64,000 nucleotides of DNA from Vitis vinifera (Eukaryota > Streptophyta > Magnoliopsida > Vitales > Vitaceae): contig NC_081808.1 in NCBI RefSeq assembly GCF_030704535.1, forward strand, positions 24,307,501 to 24,371,500, in the 5' to 3' direction. Positions within the stretch are counted from its first letter, which is position 1. Every line of letters starts with the position of its first letter. Below are positions 47,659 through 58,879 of the stretch, in pieces. The translations under genes and the position numbers were made by a program. The notes beneath the pieces are model-generated. The model did no database searches. It saw only the letters and a list, made by a program, of their open reading frames with translations, and was not told the DNA's origin.

Positions 47659-50600
47659 ATGAGAGGAGCAATGGGTTCAACGCAGAGCCCAATTGAGGCT
47701 AGACAACGGCTATCTGTATCTATGTAAGTTTCTCACCGTCTACCAATGGGCTTGAATCCATTATAATCAGAAATATGGTTTCTTCTTTCAGTTACTATCC
47801 ATAACTTCACCCTTCAATTAAAACCAAGATAACATTTGGAAGTAGATCTTCAAAATTTGCCTCCAGGAATCCTCTATTTCTGTCAAGTTTAGATTGCATT
47901 ATCATGCAGCAGTTTCTTTATGGGTTTGGGATGGGTAAATTTCACTCACATTCCTTGGGTTTTGAGATCACGTGAGTTTGAAATTTCATAAAATGCCTCT
48001 CTTATTTTAAATCAAATAGGAGATAAATGAAAATAAAAAGAAAGATATTTGATAAAATTTTAACCAAACGATCACTAAGAGTCCATTTGATAGTGATTTT
48101 AGGAGGCGTTTTTAACATTTGAAAAATTTTATTATTCAAGTGTTAAAAATATTAAAAACGTTTTTTAAAATCATTATCAAACACACCCTAAATGTATTTA
48201 GTCCAAATACTTCACCAGAAGTGAATGAAGTTGGGATTAGTCATATTTTTTTTTTATTATTTAAAATATAAAATTGTTGTTCTATTTTTGTTGTCCTTTG
48301 AGTGATTTGTCATTGATTTGATTATTAGATATTACATCATGATGTCAACTTGCTTTGGGTTGTTGTGATTCCAACGTTTGGACCTTAAGCTTATGGTTCC
48401 AAAGTGATGTTTTTGTCGTCTACTTCTATTGCTTCAAAAGTAGGCATCTTCAAATCTCTAATTTTCTTCCTTTTGTGGTTGTATTATCCATTAATCTTCT
48501 CCTTAAAGCACAGATCAAAGCTCTGAACAAAGATGATCCACTCATGGTAGAAACAAAAATATTTTCTTATGTTGAATTGAAGAAGTGGCATGAGAGATTG
48601 CTTCTTGTTTGCAAAGATGTGATAAATGGAGCCTAAACTTGTTCTCTTTGCCTTGGTCAATTACCATATTTTAGGGGACCTGGAAAAGACATCTTAGAAG
48701 ATGAGATGCTTTCTTTCGAATTTAGTCATGTTTTTGGTGTTTATAACAGGTGGTTTGTTGGCTAAGAGCTGTCTCTCTTAGTAGATTTCAGTCAAGTCTC
48801 ACCCAAATTTATTGTTGAGATTCATCATCCTGTTCCTGGATCTTTTCTTGAAAGCTACATGTAGAGTATCAAGGAAGTAATGATCAGCTAAAGAAGATTT
48901 GTAACTGTCAACTGTAGCCTCAAAAATGTTTCAATGAAGACAATAAGCATATGGCATTTGAAAATGGTGCCTTCATTCCATCCATATGAAAAAAGAATTC
49001 AGGCATGGCCTTTTGTTAACCTCATGCATATATTAACAAGGCCACTGAAATGAATGGTTCTTCTACTAGTTGCACATTTTTATCGATCTTCTACTGATCT
49101 CCTGCATGATTGAGAAACGTGACATTACTTAGAATATAAGTTCCAAATCAAAATATGCAGCAATATTTGTGAATGGGCTTGTTCTCCTAATCCAGATGTT
49201 GACATTTATACCTGTTCCTACACTTCTATGTGCATAAACACAGTTCCCAGTTAGAATTAGACACGGAAATTAAAACTAGGAATTGTTTGCTATTTCGTAG
49301 GCATTTTTCTGTTACGCCAGCAATTTTCGCCGCTAACAGTTGGCTTGGTGATCTTCTTACCCTTTGCTTGTCTTGTGTCTCCATTAATGTCTACTAATTT
49401 TTTCTTGAACACCTACTTGAATCAGTGAAGATACATACAAAAGAAGGTCACAGAGGAGTAAAGTTAAAGATGAGAAGCCCTTTCACATCCCCATACAAGA
49501 CAGGAGCACAAAATGCAAGTTTCCTGCATTGAAGCTGGTACTAGTTATAATTGTATGTGGCACTTTTATTACACTCTTCTACTCTCCAGCTGTTTGTAAT
49601 GACCATATATCACACGCTAACTCCCGGTAGGTGTTTATTCCCCTTCTGCTCGTGCTTTGTTTTTGAATAATTTTATGGGAATTTGTTATTTTGTTGCTTT
49701 GGTTTACCTTTTAAATGGGAAAATTGTTCTTTTGCATGCCAAACCAGTATTGTTTAATGGAATGCAGGCCAAGTTTTGTTAACAGGTGGATATGGGGTGG
49801 TTCAGATCCACGGTATATATCGGATTTAGATGTTAATTGGGATGATATCTCAAAAGTCATTGATCAGCTTGTTGACATGAATCAATATCAGGGAATTGGT
49901 CTTCTAAACTTCAATAAGACTGAAGTCAATAATTGGAAGCAGCTTATTCCCCAAACAAGTCACATTGTTCTGCACCTGGACTACGCTGAAAAAAATGTGA
50001 CCTGGGATACCTTATATCCGGAGTGGATTGATGAGGAAGAAGAAGATGAAGTCCCCATTTGCCCATTGCTGCCAAAGCTTGAAGCCCCGAAAAAACGGCT
50101 TGATCTTATTGCTGTGAAGCTCCCCTGCCGGAATGAAGGAAACTGGTCCAGAGACATTGCTCGGTTGCACTTGCAGCTGGCGGCAGCACAGCTTGCAGCC
50201 TCTGTCAAAGGCAATTACCCTGTGCATTTGCTGTTTATTACCAGCTGTTTTCCAATACCAAACTTGTTTACTTGCAAGGAACTTGCTGCCCGTGAAGGGA
50301 ATACATGGTTGTACAAACCAAATTTGAATGTACTGAGGGAAAAGGTCCAACTCCCAGTTGGGTCATGCGAACTTGCAGTTCCACTCAAGGTCAAAGGTCA
50401 GTTATAATCCCATAACTTCAATCCCTTTGAGCATTATAAGCTTGAAAATTTTCTTCCAATGTATGCAAATGGAGTTGATAGATACTCATCTATAGAGTTC
50501 TGGTTTCTCCTTCATGCTCCTTAAAATTATAACTCAACTTCATTTTTTGCTCTATAAAAGTTACTAATACTAATGTCTATGATCTCTTGAATCAGAGCGG

Positions 50601-51623
50601 GTTTACTCTGGAGATGTTCGTAGAGAAGCATATGCAACAATCCTGCATTCTGCTCATGTCTATGTGTGTGGAGCTATAGCAGCAGCCCAAAGTATTCGTT
50701 TGGCAGGGTCCACCCGAGACCTTGTGATACTTGTCGATGAGACAATCAGTGATTACCACAGAAGTGGACTTGAGGCAGCTGGGTGGAAAATCAGGACAAT
50801 CCAAAGGATCAGGAACCCAAAAGCTGAAAAGGATGCTTACAATGAATGGAACTACAGCAAGTTCCGCTTATGGCAGCTGACAGACTATGATAAGATCATT
50901 TTTATTGATGCAGATTTGCTTGTGCTGAGGAATATTGATTTCTTGTTTGGGATGCCAGAAATCTCTGCAACAGGAAACAATGGCTCTCTATTCAACTCTG
51001 GTGTAATGGTGGTTGAGCCATCAAACTGCACATTCCAGCTTTTGATGGATCACATCAATGAGATTGAGTCCTACAATGGTGGAGACCAGGGGTACCTGAA
51101 TGAAATCTTCACATGGTGGCATAGGATTCCAAGACACATGAATTTCTTGAAGCATTTCTGGATTGGTGATGAGGAAGAGAAGAAACAAATGAAAACTCAT
51201 CTTTTTGGAGCTGAGCCTCCAATTCTTTATGTCCTTCACTATCTGGGTTTAAAGCCATGGCTGTGCTACAGGGACTATGATTGTAACTGGAATTCGGACA
51301 TATTTCAAGAGTTTGCAAGTGATGTTGCTCACACTAGGTGGTGGAGAGTGCATGATGCAATGCCAGAACAACTGCAGCAGTTTTGCATGTTGGGCTCTAA
51401 GCAAAAGGCAGGATTAGAATGGGACAGGAGGCAGGCTGAGAAAGCAAACTACAGTGATGGACATTGGAGAATCAAAATAAACGATCGTCGTTTACACAAG
51501 TGTATTGACAACTTATGCTCCTGGAAGGGCATGTTACGGCACTGGGGCGAGACAAATTGGACAGACGATGAAATTTTCACTCCAACACCACCTGCAATCA
51601 CCATGGCATCTCTTTCTGGCTAG
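47659..51623 (+). CDS. GUX1-like: UDP-glucuronate:xylan alpha-glucuronosyltransferase (GUX/PGSIP, GT8)
   Basis: Four exons join in frame: 47659-47723, 49426-49626, 49768-50396 and 50596-51623 (TAG), giving 640 residues. It is a type II Golgi membrane protein: a short basic cytoplasmic tail, one membrane segment at about 57-74 (VLVIIVCGTFITLF), then a stem and lumenal domain. The GT8 catalytic domain is in the last exon: HSAHVYVCGAIAAAQSIR, the metal-binding DAD at about 403-405 (FIDADLLV), LFNSGVMV near 432, GGDQGYLNE near 460 and HYLGLKPW near 513. Family members add glucuronic acid branches to xylan in secondary walls. The wording is closest to Arabidopsis GUX1 from memory; GUX2 or GUX3 assignment would need a tree. 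All splice borders are GT-AG and no lesions were seen. Confidence 0.93.
48080..48190. mobile_element. Small MITE in GUX intron 1
   Basis: An approximately 110-bp near-palindrome. The left arm GTCCATTTGATAGTGATTTT and the reverse complement of the right end (GGGTGTGTTTGATAATGATTTT-like) match over about 30 bases, with GCGTTTTTAACA mirrored in the interior. Non-coding. It lies in the 1.7-kb first coding intron. Confidence 0.65.
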
Positions 51624-52225
51624 TGAGTTGCATTTTTCCTTTTCTCACCATATTTACTTTTGTAAATGACACGAGTTCTGGAAAATGGATTCATTTTTTG
51701 TTGTTGTTGTTATCTTATTCATACGCATAAATATGTCTTAGACCCGATTCTGAGAACTGGGGATAGTAGTTTTCATCACCTTAGATGCTTCTGAGGCTGA
51801 TTCATTTACGGCTTTGTATCAGAGTTGAGAGTCATCTTATAAAAGAAAACTCTTCTTTCCATTTCTACTTGTAGCCATGGAACTACATGTGCCTAAGTAC
51901 TCTATAATGGGAGTCCCACTATGACTTTATGGATAAATGTGGAAGTTGGATGTAGTGGGCATTGAAACGCTAGCCATCAATGACTGTAAGCCACAATGTT
52001 CAGACAATACTTAGACGACAAACAAACAAATAAATGAATATGACAGATAAACTTGAAGAGCAAAGTGGGTAAGAGCACTATGATGGAAGTGGATACCATG
52101 TGATTTGCCACTATGATGTTCTGGCATAGGATTTGGTTTCTAGAATTTTTTATGTGAAGCTGTGGTATCTCATATGGTTCAGGGAAGAAGTTACTAGTAT
52201 TATATTTATGTAGTAGACTTTTTTA
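51624..52225. other. GUX 3' flank and intergenic DNA
   Basis: A plausible 3' UTR to about 51.9 kb, then AT-rich sequence with no recognised gene. Confidence 0.5.
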
Positions 52226-52515
52226 ACTGTATTAATTTTGAGGGTCTATTGAATCCAAAAGATAATATCTATATAGGATGGAGTGGGTCATTATACAATT
52301 GTATCAAAACCAATTCTCGACCTCAATGTTGGACTGCCCTGATGTTGGACTGCCCTCATAATCCAATGGGACACAACAAAAACATTGTACTTGAAGGAGT
52401 TCTTAACACTATTCCTAGAAGACTTCTCTTGATTGTACAAACATTTTTTAAAGTTGTGAGGCTTATTGAGTCTAAAGTAAACAATATTTACACAGGACAG
52501 AGTGGTCCTTAAGAA
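52226..52515 (+). mobile_element. TRIM-like miniature LTR retrotransposon fragment (putative)
   Basis: Two related segments in direct orientation, near 52240-52285 (ATCTATATAGGATGGAGTGG) and 52468-52510 (ATTTACACAGGACAGAGTGG), resemble short terminal repeats. Directly after the first is TTGTATCAAAACCAATTCTC, close to the TGGTATCAGAGCC primer-binding site complementary to initiator tRNA-Met. The interior is about 200 bp and non-coding. Confidence 0.5.
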
Positions 52516-53124
52516 AGAACTTTCAAGAAATCTAGACAAAATACAGTGTAAGAAGAATGATCTTCTCTTGCTAGAATACAAGCTTTAGACATTTGATCAG
52601 TGTTCTGTATCAGGCAATTGTATCTAGGAAGAGAAAACCACTGCAACTAGGCTCCAAGAATAAGAAAGTCGGGGAACATCTGAACAAAAAAAGGCCTTGT
52701 ACATCAAAATCAAATTTGACATTTACTGCCTCGTGACAGCCAGAGACAGAGAGGCCTAATCTTCTTTTACTCGCATAGCCTCATGTGAAAGTGAGAATTA
52801 TATCGTTGAATAAAGTATGACAATGTCTTTGGCCTTTTCTAAGCACAATCATATAGCAGTAAAAGCCAAAGTTGCCCTTCAGCAACACAACCTTAGATGG
52901 CCCCTTGAGGGGCAGTGTATGTGAACTGGCAAAATGCCTGAACCATTCATCTCGAACAGAGGCACCCTGTAACACTTTGAAGGTCACCTCCTTTCCAACT
53001 CGCTCTACAAGTCTTCAAGGACAAAGTCAAGAGATAATGATACTTTTGAGTCTATGGAAATCTGTCACCACATGACCCGCTCAAATTATGCAACTCCCCT
53101 GTTTTCCACACAAGCATAGTATTA
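52516..53124. other. Intergenic DNA before the PME duplication
   Basis: No recognised gene; short frames only. Confidence 0.5.
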
Positions 53125-53830
53125 TGTCCGCCAAAGTCATTGGCAAAGTCGCCATTCCCCTTTGATAATATGGCTGTAAGTTTGCTGAGTGAAAGTGATT
53201 TTTTCATGGCTTAAGTTTTGGTCACAATTTCTTGGGAGAAAAGCATATACTGAGCTGTATGAACGGCCATTAAAGCAAAAACTTGTTGCTTCAACAGTGA
53301 CTGTGCCACACATTCAACCAAACCTTGTATGGAGACCGTTATGGCAAGGGACTAAGTATCGCTACACCATAGATTTCAAAGTGATGAAGAAAAGTAGAAC
53401 TTTTTAACATGAAGTCTCAATGATAAAGCATGTGAAAATCATTTCTTCTGCAAAAATTTTCACTTAAAAAGCGTCCCAAAGGACATAGATGTGGAAACAT
53501 GACTGCTACATGAACCAGTGTATACATACCGTAATGTTCAACTTCAGACGTCAAAAATAATTGAGTCACAGTCATGGTGTGGGAATGAAATGGACTATAT
53601 CCACTCTGTTTAAGCAAGACAAGCCTTATTCATTAAAAAATGCATGTTATCACTTGGAAGGGAAGTAAAACCCTAGAAGGAAGAAAAGATATACGTGGCA
53701 GAAACTTTGAAATTTCTCTCCTCTATTAATAGTTTGAGTACAACATGGACTAAAAGCTTCTATCACTATGAAGGGATCTAAACCTCCCTCTCAGATAATC
53801 TATTTCTACAAATGTAGCCGATGTTACTAA

Positions 53831-55935
53831 TCAAGAAGTTGTAGGAATCCACCCATTACCTTGAATGAAATTCTGTACTGAATACGTGTTTAAGTGCTGA
53901 GCAGGAATCTGGCTACTCCATGTTACTCTTGCAGACAAACTAGCTCCCAATCCAGAATTGTTGAATTCCCCATAATAAAGTGTTTTTAATGCAAAGTCAC
54001 CACTCCATGGCAGCCACCCTTGTGGTGTGACAAGAGGCTCCAAGAAGCACCGGATAAAAACAGTCCTTGAAAACTCCTTCCATGGCCTCCCCAAGAAGTT
54101 CTTGTGTACTTTAGGGTTGCTGTAGTACAACTTCATGTAGTCGTCGGTGCCATTGACCACACAATTTTGGAAAACAAAGCCTGTGGTTTGGGCAGGGTCT
54201 GTTCTACCATGTGCTGTCACAGCGTTGTTCTCCCCTTTTTCTGGTTTGAGTTGCCTGGGGCGGATTAGGATGAGGCAGTCTTGGAAGATTGAAGCGGAGT
54301 TGCCAAAGATGAAGTCCACGTTGCCTTGGATGTTGCATGATTTGTAGAACTGGCGAAGGGAGTGAGCGTAGAGAGTGTCTTGATTGCCTAAGAATTCACA
54401 GTTCTCAATCACTGATAAATCGCTACCTGATCTGAAAGCTACAGCTTGGTGGGCATCAGGACCGGCTGTGTTTTGGAATGTGAGACCACTGGCCATGAAC
54501 CCATCACCACTCACACCTGTGCCATGATCAAACACCATTCGATTGATCAATAGGACCAACAACGCCTTAGGAGTTAGGAGCAAGGAAACAAAGAAAACAG
54601 CGTGCATGTTGGCTCACGTGTCAGCACCATAGTGTGGGTCCTACTCGTGAATTCCCATACGTAAGTTTCAAACCAACTAACGTCCTATCATTCAGCACAA
54701 TTTTAATAATAACTAAAATAACCTATTACTATGAATAATAAATAAATATCATACGCTTTCTGCGACATATAGTGTTCCTACTTCTACATTTGATTACTGC
54801 CTACCCTACGTGGCTAGATGCCATTGGCTAAAATCAGAAAAGACCATCGGAAATTCAAGTAGTCGATTAATATCACCCAAACAACTTACGACTTACCGAC
54901 AGTGGCTGTGTTGTAGGTGGAAATTCCAGGCTGGCCCACATTCAACGATCCCGTAATTACCGTTTTACCCATCCCATCTCCCAAAAACACCACGTTCTTT
55001 TTTTCCAACGGCACCCGAACCGTCTCCTCATAGACCCCTTCTCGAATCCGAATCACGAACTTCCGGTCACCGGCGTTAGCCGGCGCGGCGTCCACCGCTT
55101 CCTGCACCGTCTTGTAGCACCCGTTTCCGTCCTTGCACACGGTGGCGTCCGGCGGAAGACCAGTCGGAACTCCACCTTTGACCCCCAATCCGGATTCTTC
55201 GCCCAACCCGGAAGGCTCCCAGAAGCCGTCTCGCTCCGTTTTGGGGGGCCTCCAGGACCCGATGTCGTTCCCGAAAATATCGTAAGATGCCATCATGCTT
55301 AGACCGTTGCTGCTCAGCCCAAGAAGGGAGTCTAAAAACGACATCGTTTTGTTCACCTGTTGAGTGTCGTTGGCGTACTTCAAAGCCGACCAGCAATCGT
55401 ACTGGTATAGTAGAGCCGCGCTCACCCAGGCCCTCGCGTCCTTGATCTTCCCATGTGGCAGAGCCTCCATCGTCGATGAGATCCGGTACTCGGAGTTATG
55501 CAACACCTCCAGGCAGTTCTTCGCCGCCGTCGTCCGATTCAGGTTCCGTGCGGATGCGTCCAGGATGTCCTTTACCATGGACTGCGCCGTCTTGAGATTC
55601 TCCAAGGAGACCCATAAGGCTGATTGGATGACATCGATGGGCTTGGGATCGGGAGGGACCCGATCGGAAGCGATCAGAGAGGCCTCGCAGGTTTCTGGGT
55701 AACGCGTAGCGGCGCAGGCCTGGTGGATCTGGGGAGGAACAGAGGCGGTGGAGGGCTGGGGGGTGATGGGTTGGGGGAAATGCGGGAGGGAGTGGCGAGG
55801 GCTATGGTGGTGAGAGGCGGAGGAGAGGGAGAAGAAGAGGAAGAGGGAGAGAAGAGCGAGAAGGAAGAGAGAAGCCATGGAGAGGATAAGGAATTTAGAG
55901 AAGGAGTGGGGCTTTATAGGCTTTCTGGAGTGCAT
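53831..55935 (-). CDS. Pectin methylesterase with inhibitor-like pro-region (PME51-like), copy 1
   Basis: Two exons, 55935-54897 and 54516-53831, join in frame to 574 residues. A membrane or signal segment is at about 18-42, a PMEI-type pro-domain at about 65-215 ([16 protein letters not shown]), and the pectinesterase domain at about 270-570. Catalytic and binding residues are all present: Q370 in QAVAFR, Q392 and D393 in QDTLY, D414 in DFIFG, R490 and W492 in LGRPW. The enzyme de-esterifies homogalacturonan in the cell wall. No RRLL/RKLL-type processing motif is seen between pro-domain and enzyme. I chose the ATG at 55935; an in-frame ATG at 56103 would add 56 residues, but that extension is about 23% different between the two copies, compared with about 5% in exon 2, so it looks like leader. 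Closest family member by memory is Arabidopsis PME51. Confidence 0.92.
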
Positions 55936-56152
55936 GATGATAGTGGAAATGGGGTTTGGATTGTAGCGAATATTAGAGAAGAAGAGACTAGGAGGAATGG
56001 AAGTCACGGGTGGCTTCTCACGGGTGTGAAGATAGAAATCGGTGATTCTGTTATTGGCAGCATTGACTAGGCGTGGAATGTAAAGCAGATAAAACCAAGC
56101 CACTTACCACTAGGTCTGTATTTTGGGTTGTGCCTCATACCTGCACCACCTA

Positions 56153-56192
56153 CCTCCCTCCCTCCCTCCCTCCCTCCCTCCCTCCCTCTCCC
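56153..56192. repeat. (CCCT)n microsatellite upstream of PME copy 1
   Basis: About nine CCTC units. On the gene's sense (minus) strand this is GGGA-rich, a candidate G-quadruplex, about 220-260 bp upstream of the start codon. In unit 2 the corresponding site has only a short CTCTCCCTCCCG stretch. Confidence 0.9.
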
Positions 56193-56772
56193 TGACTCAG
56201 AACTCACAAAGGGAAAGACCCAACAATTAGGGGACAGAGGCTGTTTTCCAGAGAACCATAAACCCGCCCTTTTAATTGACTTTGTCAATGCTTTCCCATC
56301 TTTTCTCCTTTCATCGCTTTCCAACTTAATGCGCGTATTTTGGTCATTTTCAGGTAAATCAGAGGCTCGTTCGATCATACTGTAACCACCATATGGAAGG
56401 CTTGGAGTCTACGCTACTTGGATTTTAATCTGAGTGAGTGAAGGCAAAATGAATATGAGAAGAGAGCAATTAAAATTAAGATAATGCAAGTTGCAGCTAA
56501 TGTAATTTGTCTAGGAATTGGAATGAAATTGGCCGGTATAGTTTGGAACAAGAACTAAACCACTACGGAATCTTGGATATCTGAAGTTGTAGAGACAATC
56601 AAGTGAGTCGGTGGCATACAGTGGAAAGCACACTAAGGTAAGTGATATTGTATTTAATTGTAATATAAATAAAATAGTGTGATTTGCTATATGCGTTATA
56701 AGTATTTTTTTTTTTTAAAAAAAAGAACACCAGCCTACTAGACTTACAACTCACTAGAATAGATGAAGAGAT

Positions 56773-57040
56773 ATGTTTGGTTACTAGGAAAATATAAGCA
56801 AAAGAAAATAAAAATTAAAAATAAAATGCCGAGGAAAGTGAATATATATATATATATAAAGTTAATAAATTATTTATTTGTTTTAAATTTTTTTATTATA
56901 AGAATTAAATAATTTAAAAACGTATAAATTTTTAATCAGTTTTAATTATATTTGATTTTTTTTTTTTGCTATTGTTTTTATAAGATCATATGAGAAAATA
57001 ATTTTTTAAATATTTTTTTAGTACTTTCTAAGAATCAATC
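56773..57040 (+). repeat. Dispersed repeat, family 2, copy 2
   Basis: It starts ATGTTTGGTTACTAGGAAAA. It shares AAGAATTAAATAAT, ATAAATTTTTAAT and ATGAGAAAATAA in the same order with 42725-43030. A (TA)n insertion sits at 56842-56857. Confidence 0.55.
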
Positions 57041-57414
57041 ACGGTGAATGAGTTTAGAGAGAGAAATGTTCATTATCAGTGGAGTTTCTTGAATAATAAA
57101 AGTTGCTCCTCAAAACCAAAGTAGGTATCAAAAGTAAGACCAAGATAAATACAGAGTCTTGTTTGTTGGATTGACTTTTGAAAAATCAAAAACTCTTTTT
57201 CAAACTTGATAAAACTTTTATGCTTTTTTGACTAATTTTGTTGAAAAATATATGCTTTGAAAAAAACTTAATATAAAAACCTAGAAAATATTGCTTCTTA
57301 TAAAAATTCTATTTTGAAGTATTTGAGAATATGACCTTTTTTTTCTTTGAATGTTAAAAAAAAACAATTGAAGAAATTAAAGTCTCTTTTGCTTTGGATT
57401 TGGAGTCATATTTA

Positions 57415-57636
57415 GGTGGTATTTGTTTTTTGATTGAATAGAAAAATCTAAAATATTTGATTTTTTTTATTCAACTAAAAATAGTCTGTTGACATCATCT
57501 AACATAACTAAAATAAATTGGTTATCAATAAGTTCAGTTTAATTATATTGATTGATATCAACAAGTTACTTTTAACTGAATAAAGAAACTAAAATATTTT
57601 AACTTTTTCTATTCAGTCAAAAAACAAACGTCATCT
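57415..57636. mobile_element. MITE with clear terminal inverted repeats
   Basis: The left end, containing TTTGTTTTTTGATTGAATAG, and the right end, containing CTATTCAGTCAAAAAACAAA, are inverted repeats over about 25 bp with one mismatch. The unit is about 222 bp, AT-rich and non-coding. A clear target duplication was not resolved. Confidence 0.75.
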
Positions 57637-58879
57637 TCCTGTTTTACTTTTTGATGACTCCAAGGCCATATTTTGGAATTCCTTCTCTAGCCTTTTTGCT
57701 AGCACAATGTTAAATTGAAGAAGGGAGGTCGATTAAGCTGACTTTAATTGTTACGGCAAGTTTAGTGACCCAAGCAATGATAGGAGAGTCTTCATCTTCG
57801 ATTTCAACTGCTACTACAATTCGTAGCAAATCCATTGAATCAACTAATTATAGTAAAATTGAAGGAAAATAATTTTTCTTATGGAAGCATCAAGTAGGTT
57901 GTAGGATTAAGGGTTATAAAAGGGAAGGTTTCATTTTTTGAGACTCGATTTGATGAATTCAACCTTTAATATTGCCCCATCAAAGTCAGGATCAACTTCT
58001 GATGTCTTGGCTTTTTGCTTGCATGAGTCTTGGTTTTCTCCTACAACTTGTCAGTTTTGATACTGTTGAGGATGTTTGGAGCATTTTATTTATTCGAATA
58101 AATAATGTAGCAATCACTCTTTAGAATTTGTGTTTTATTATGATAATTCAATTTCTTACTGGTTTGAACTATGACATAAGAGGCTAGGTCACCCAGCACC
58201 AAAATTTGTTACTAGAGTTTTCTCACATTATAAAATACAATTTCCCTTGTAAAAGAGAAAACATGGACAATGCTAGAACTTGGACTTACCTTGCTTACTT
58301 AGGCATCAATGCCACTCACACTAGAAGATGGCTACATCCCTTAGCTACGGCCGCATGTAGTAGCTAGTGTGACTTGATGATCTAAAGTTGTGGCCACTAT
58401 CGCATTCTTTTCACGACTAAAGGCTTTGTATGTTTGCGACTAATCATAACAGCAACCATAAGCGTGTAGAAATAGAAATGCTAACAGCATAGTGTTAGAC
58501 ATGTGCTACGGCCAGTGGATGGCTGCCACTATAGGTTGTGATGTGGACACAGTCACGCTTGATCATGACTATAAGGTCATTTATATATATATGAATAAAT
58601 CAAAGCAATTACAAAGCATTCGTTCATCTGTTTTTACATTTATAATCAAAATACCCTATTTAGAGTTGTTACAAATGATCGAATTAGTCATAAATGAATC
58701 CCTATTGAGCTCACATTGTCAAAATCAGTTGGTATTTGTTGGCAAAGAAGCAAGTTTGAGATTCATGAATCATTCAAACATCTACATTGAACAAGAAGAT
58801 TCATGAAAGTGTTGTCATTAGAGAAATTCAAAATTGATTTAATAACTTCATGCTATTCATAAATCATTAACATAGTATC

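Larger units (their letters stand above)
53125..56470. repeat. Tandem segmental duplication, unit 1
   Basis: Alignable by eye with 58880-62160 from the 3' flank of the PME gene through both exons and the intron to about 500 bp upstream of the start. Boundary words: CAAAGTCATTGGCAAAGTCG at the left and GGCAAAATGAATATGAGAAG at the right, both repeated in unit 2. Confidence 0.85.
56471..58879. other. Spacer between the two PME units
   Basis: About 2.4 kb not shared with the duplicated units. It contains family-2 repeat copy 2 (56773-57040), a TIR MITE (57415-57636) and a 104-codon frame at 58492-58806 without recognisable family. No gene is supported. Confidence 0.55.

Noticed and set aside
48355..48636. 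93-codon frame in GUX intron 1 whose end loosely resembles kinase-like text
   Set aside because: No kinase motif could be confirmed, and it lies in an intron.
55076..56070. Plus- and minus-strand frames overlapping PME exon 1, including a Gly/Glu-rich one, and their counterparts in copy 2
   Set aside because: They are shadows of the GC-richer PME coding sequence in other frames.
58492..58806. 104-codon frame in the PME spacer
   Set aside because: No recognisable domain, signal or homologue; not conserved elsewhere in the window.
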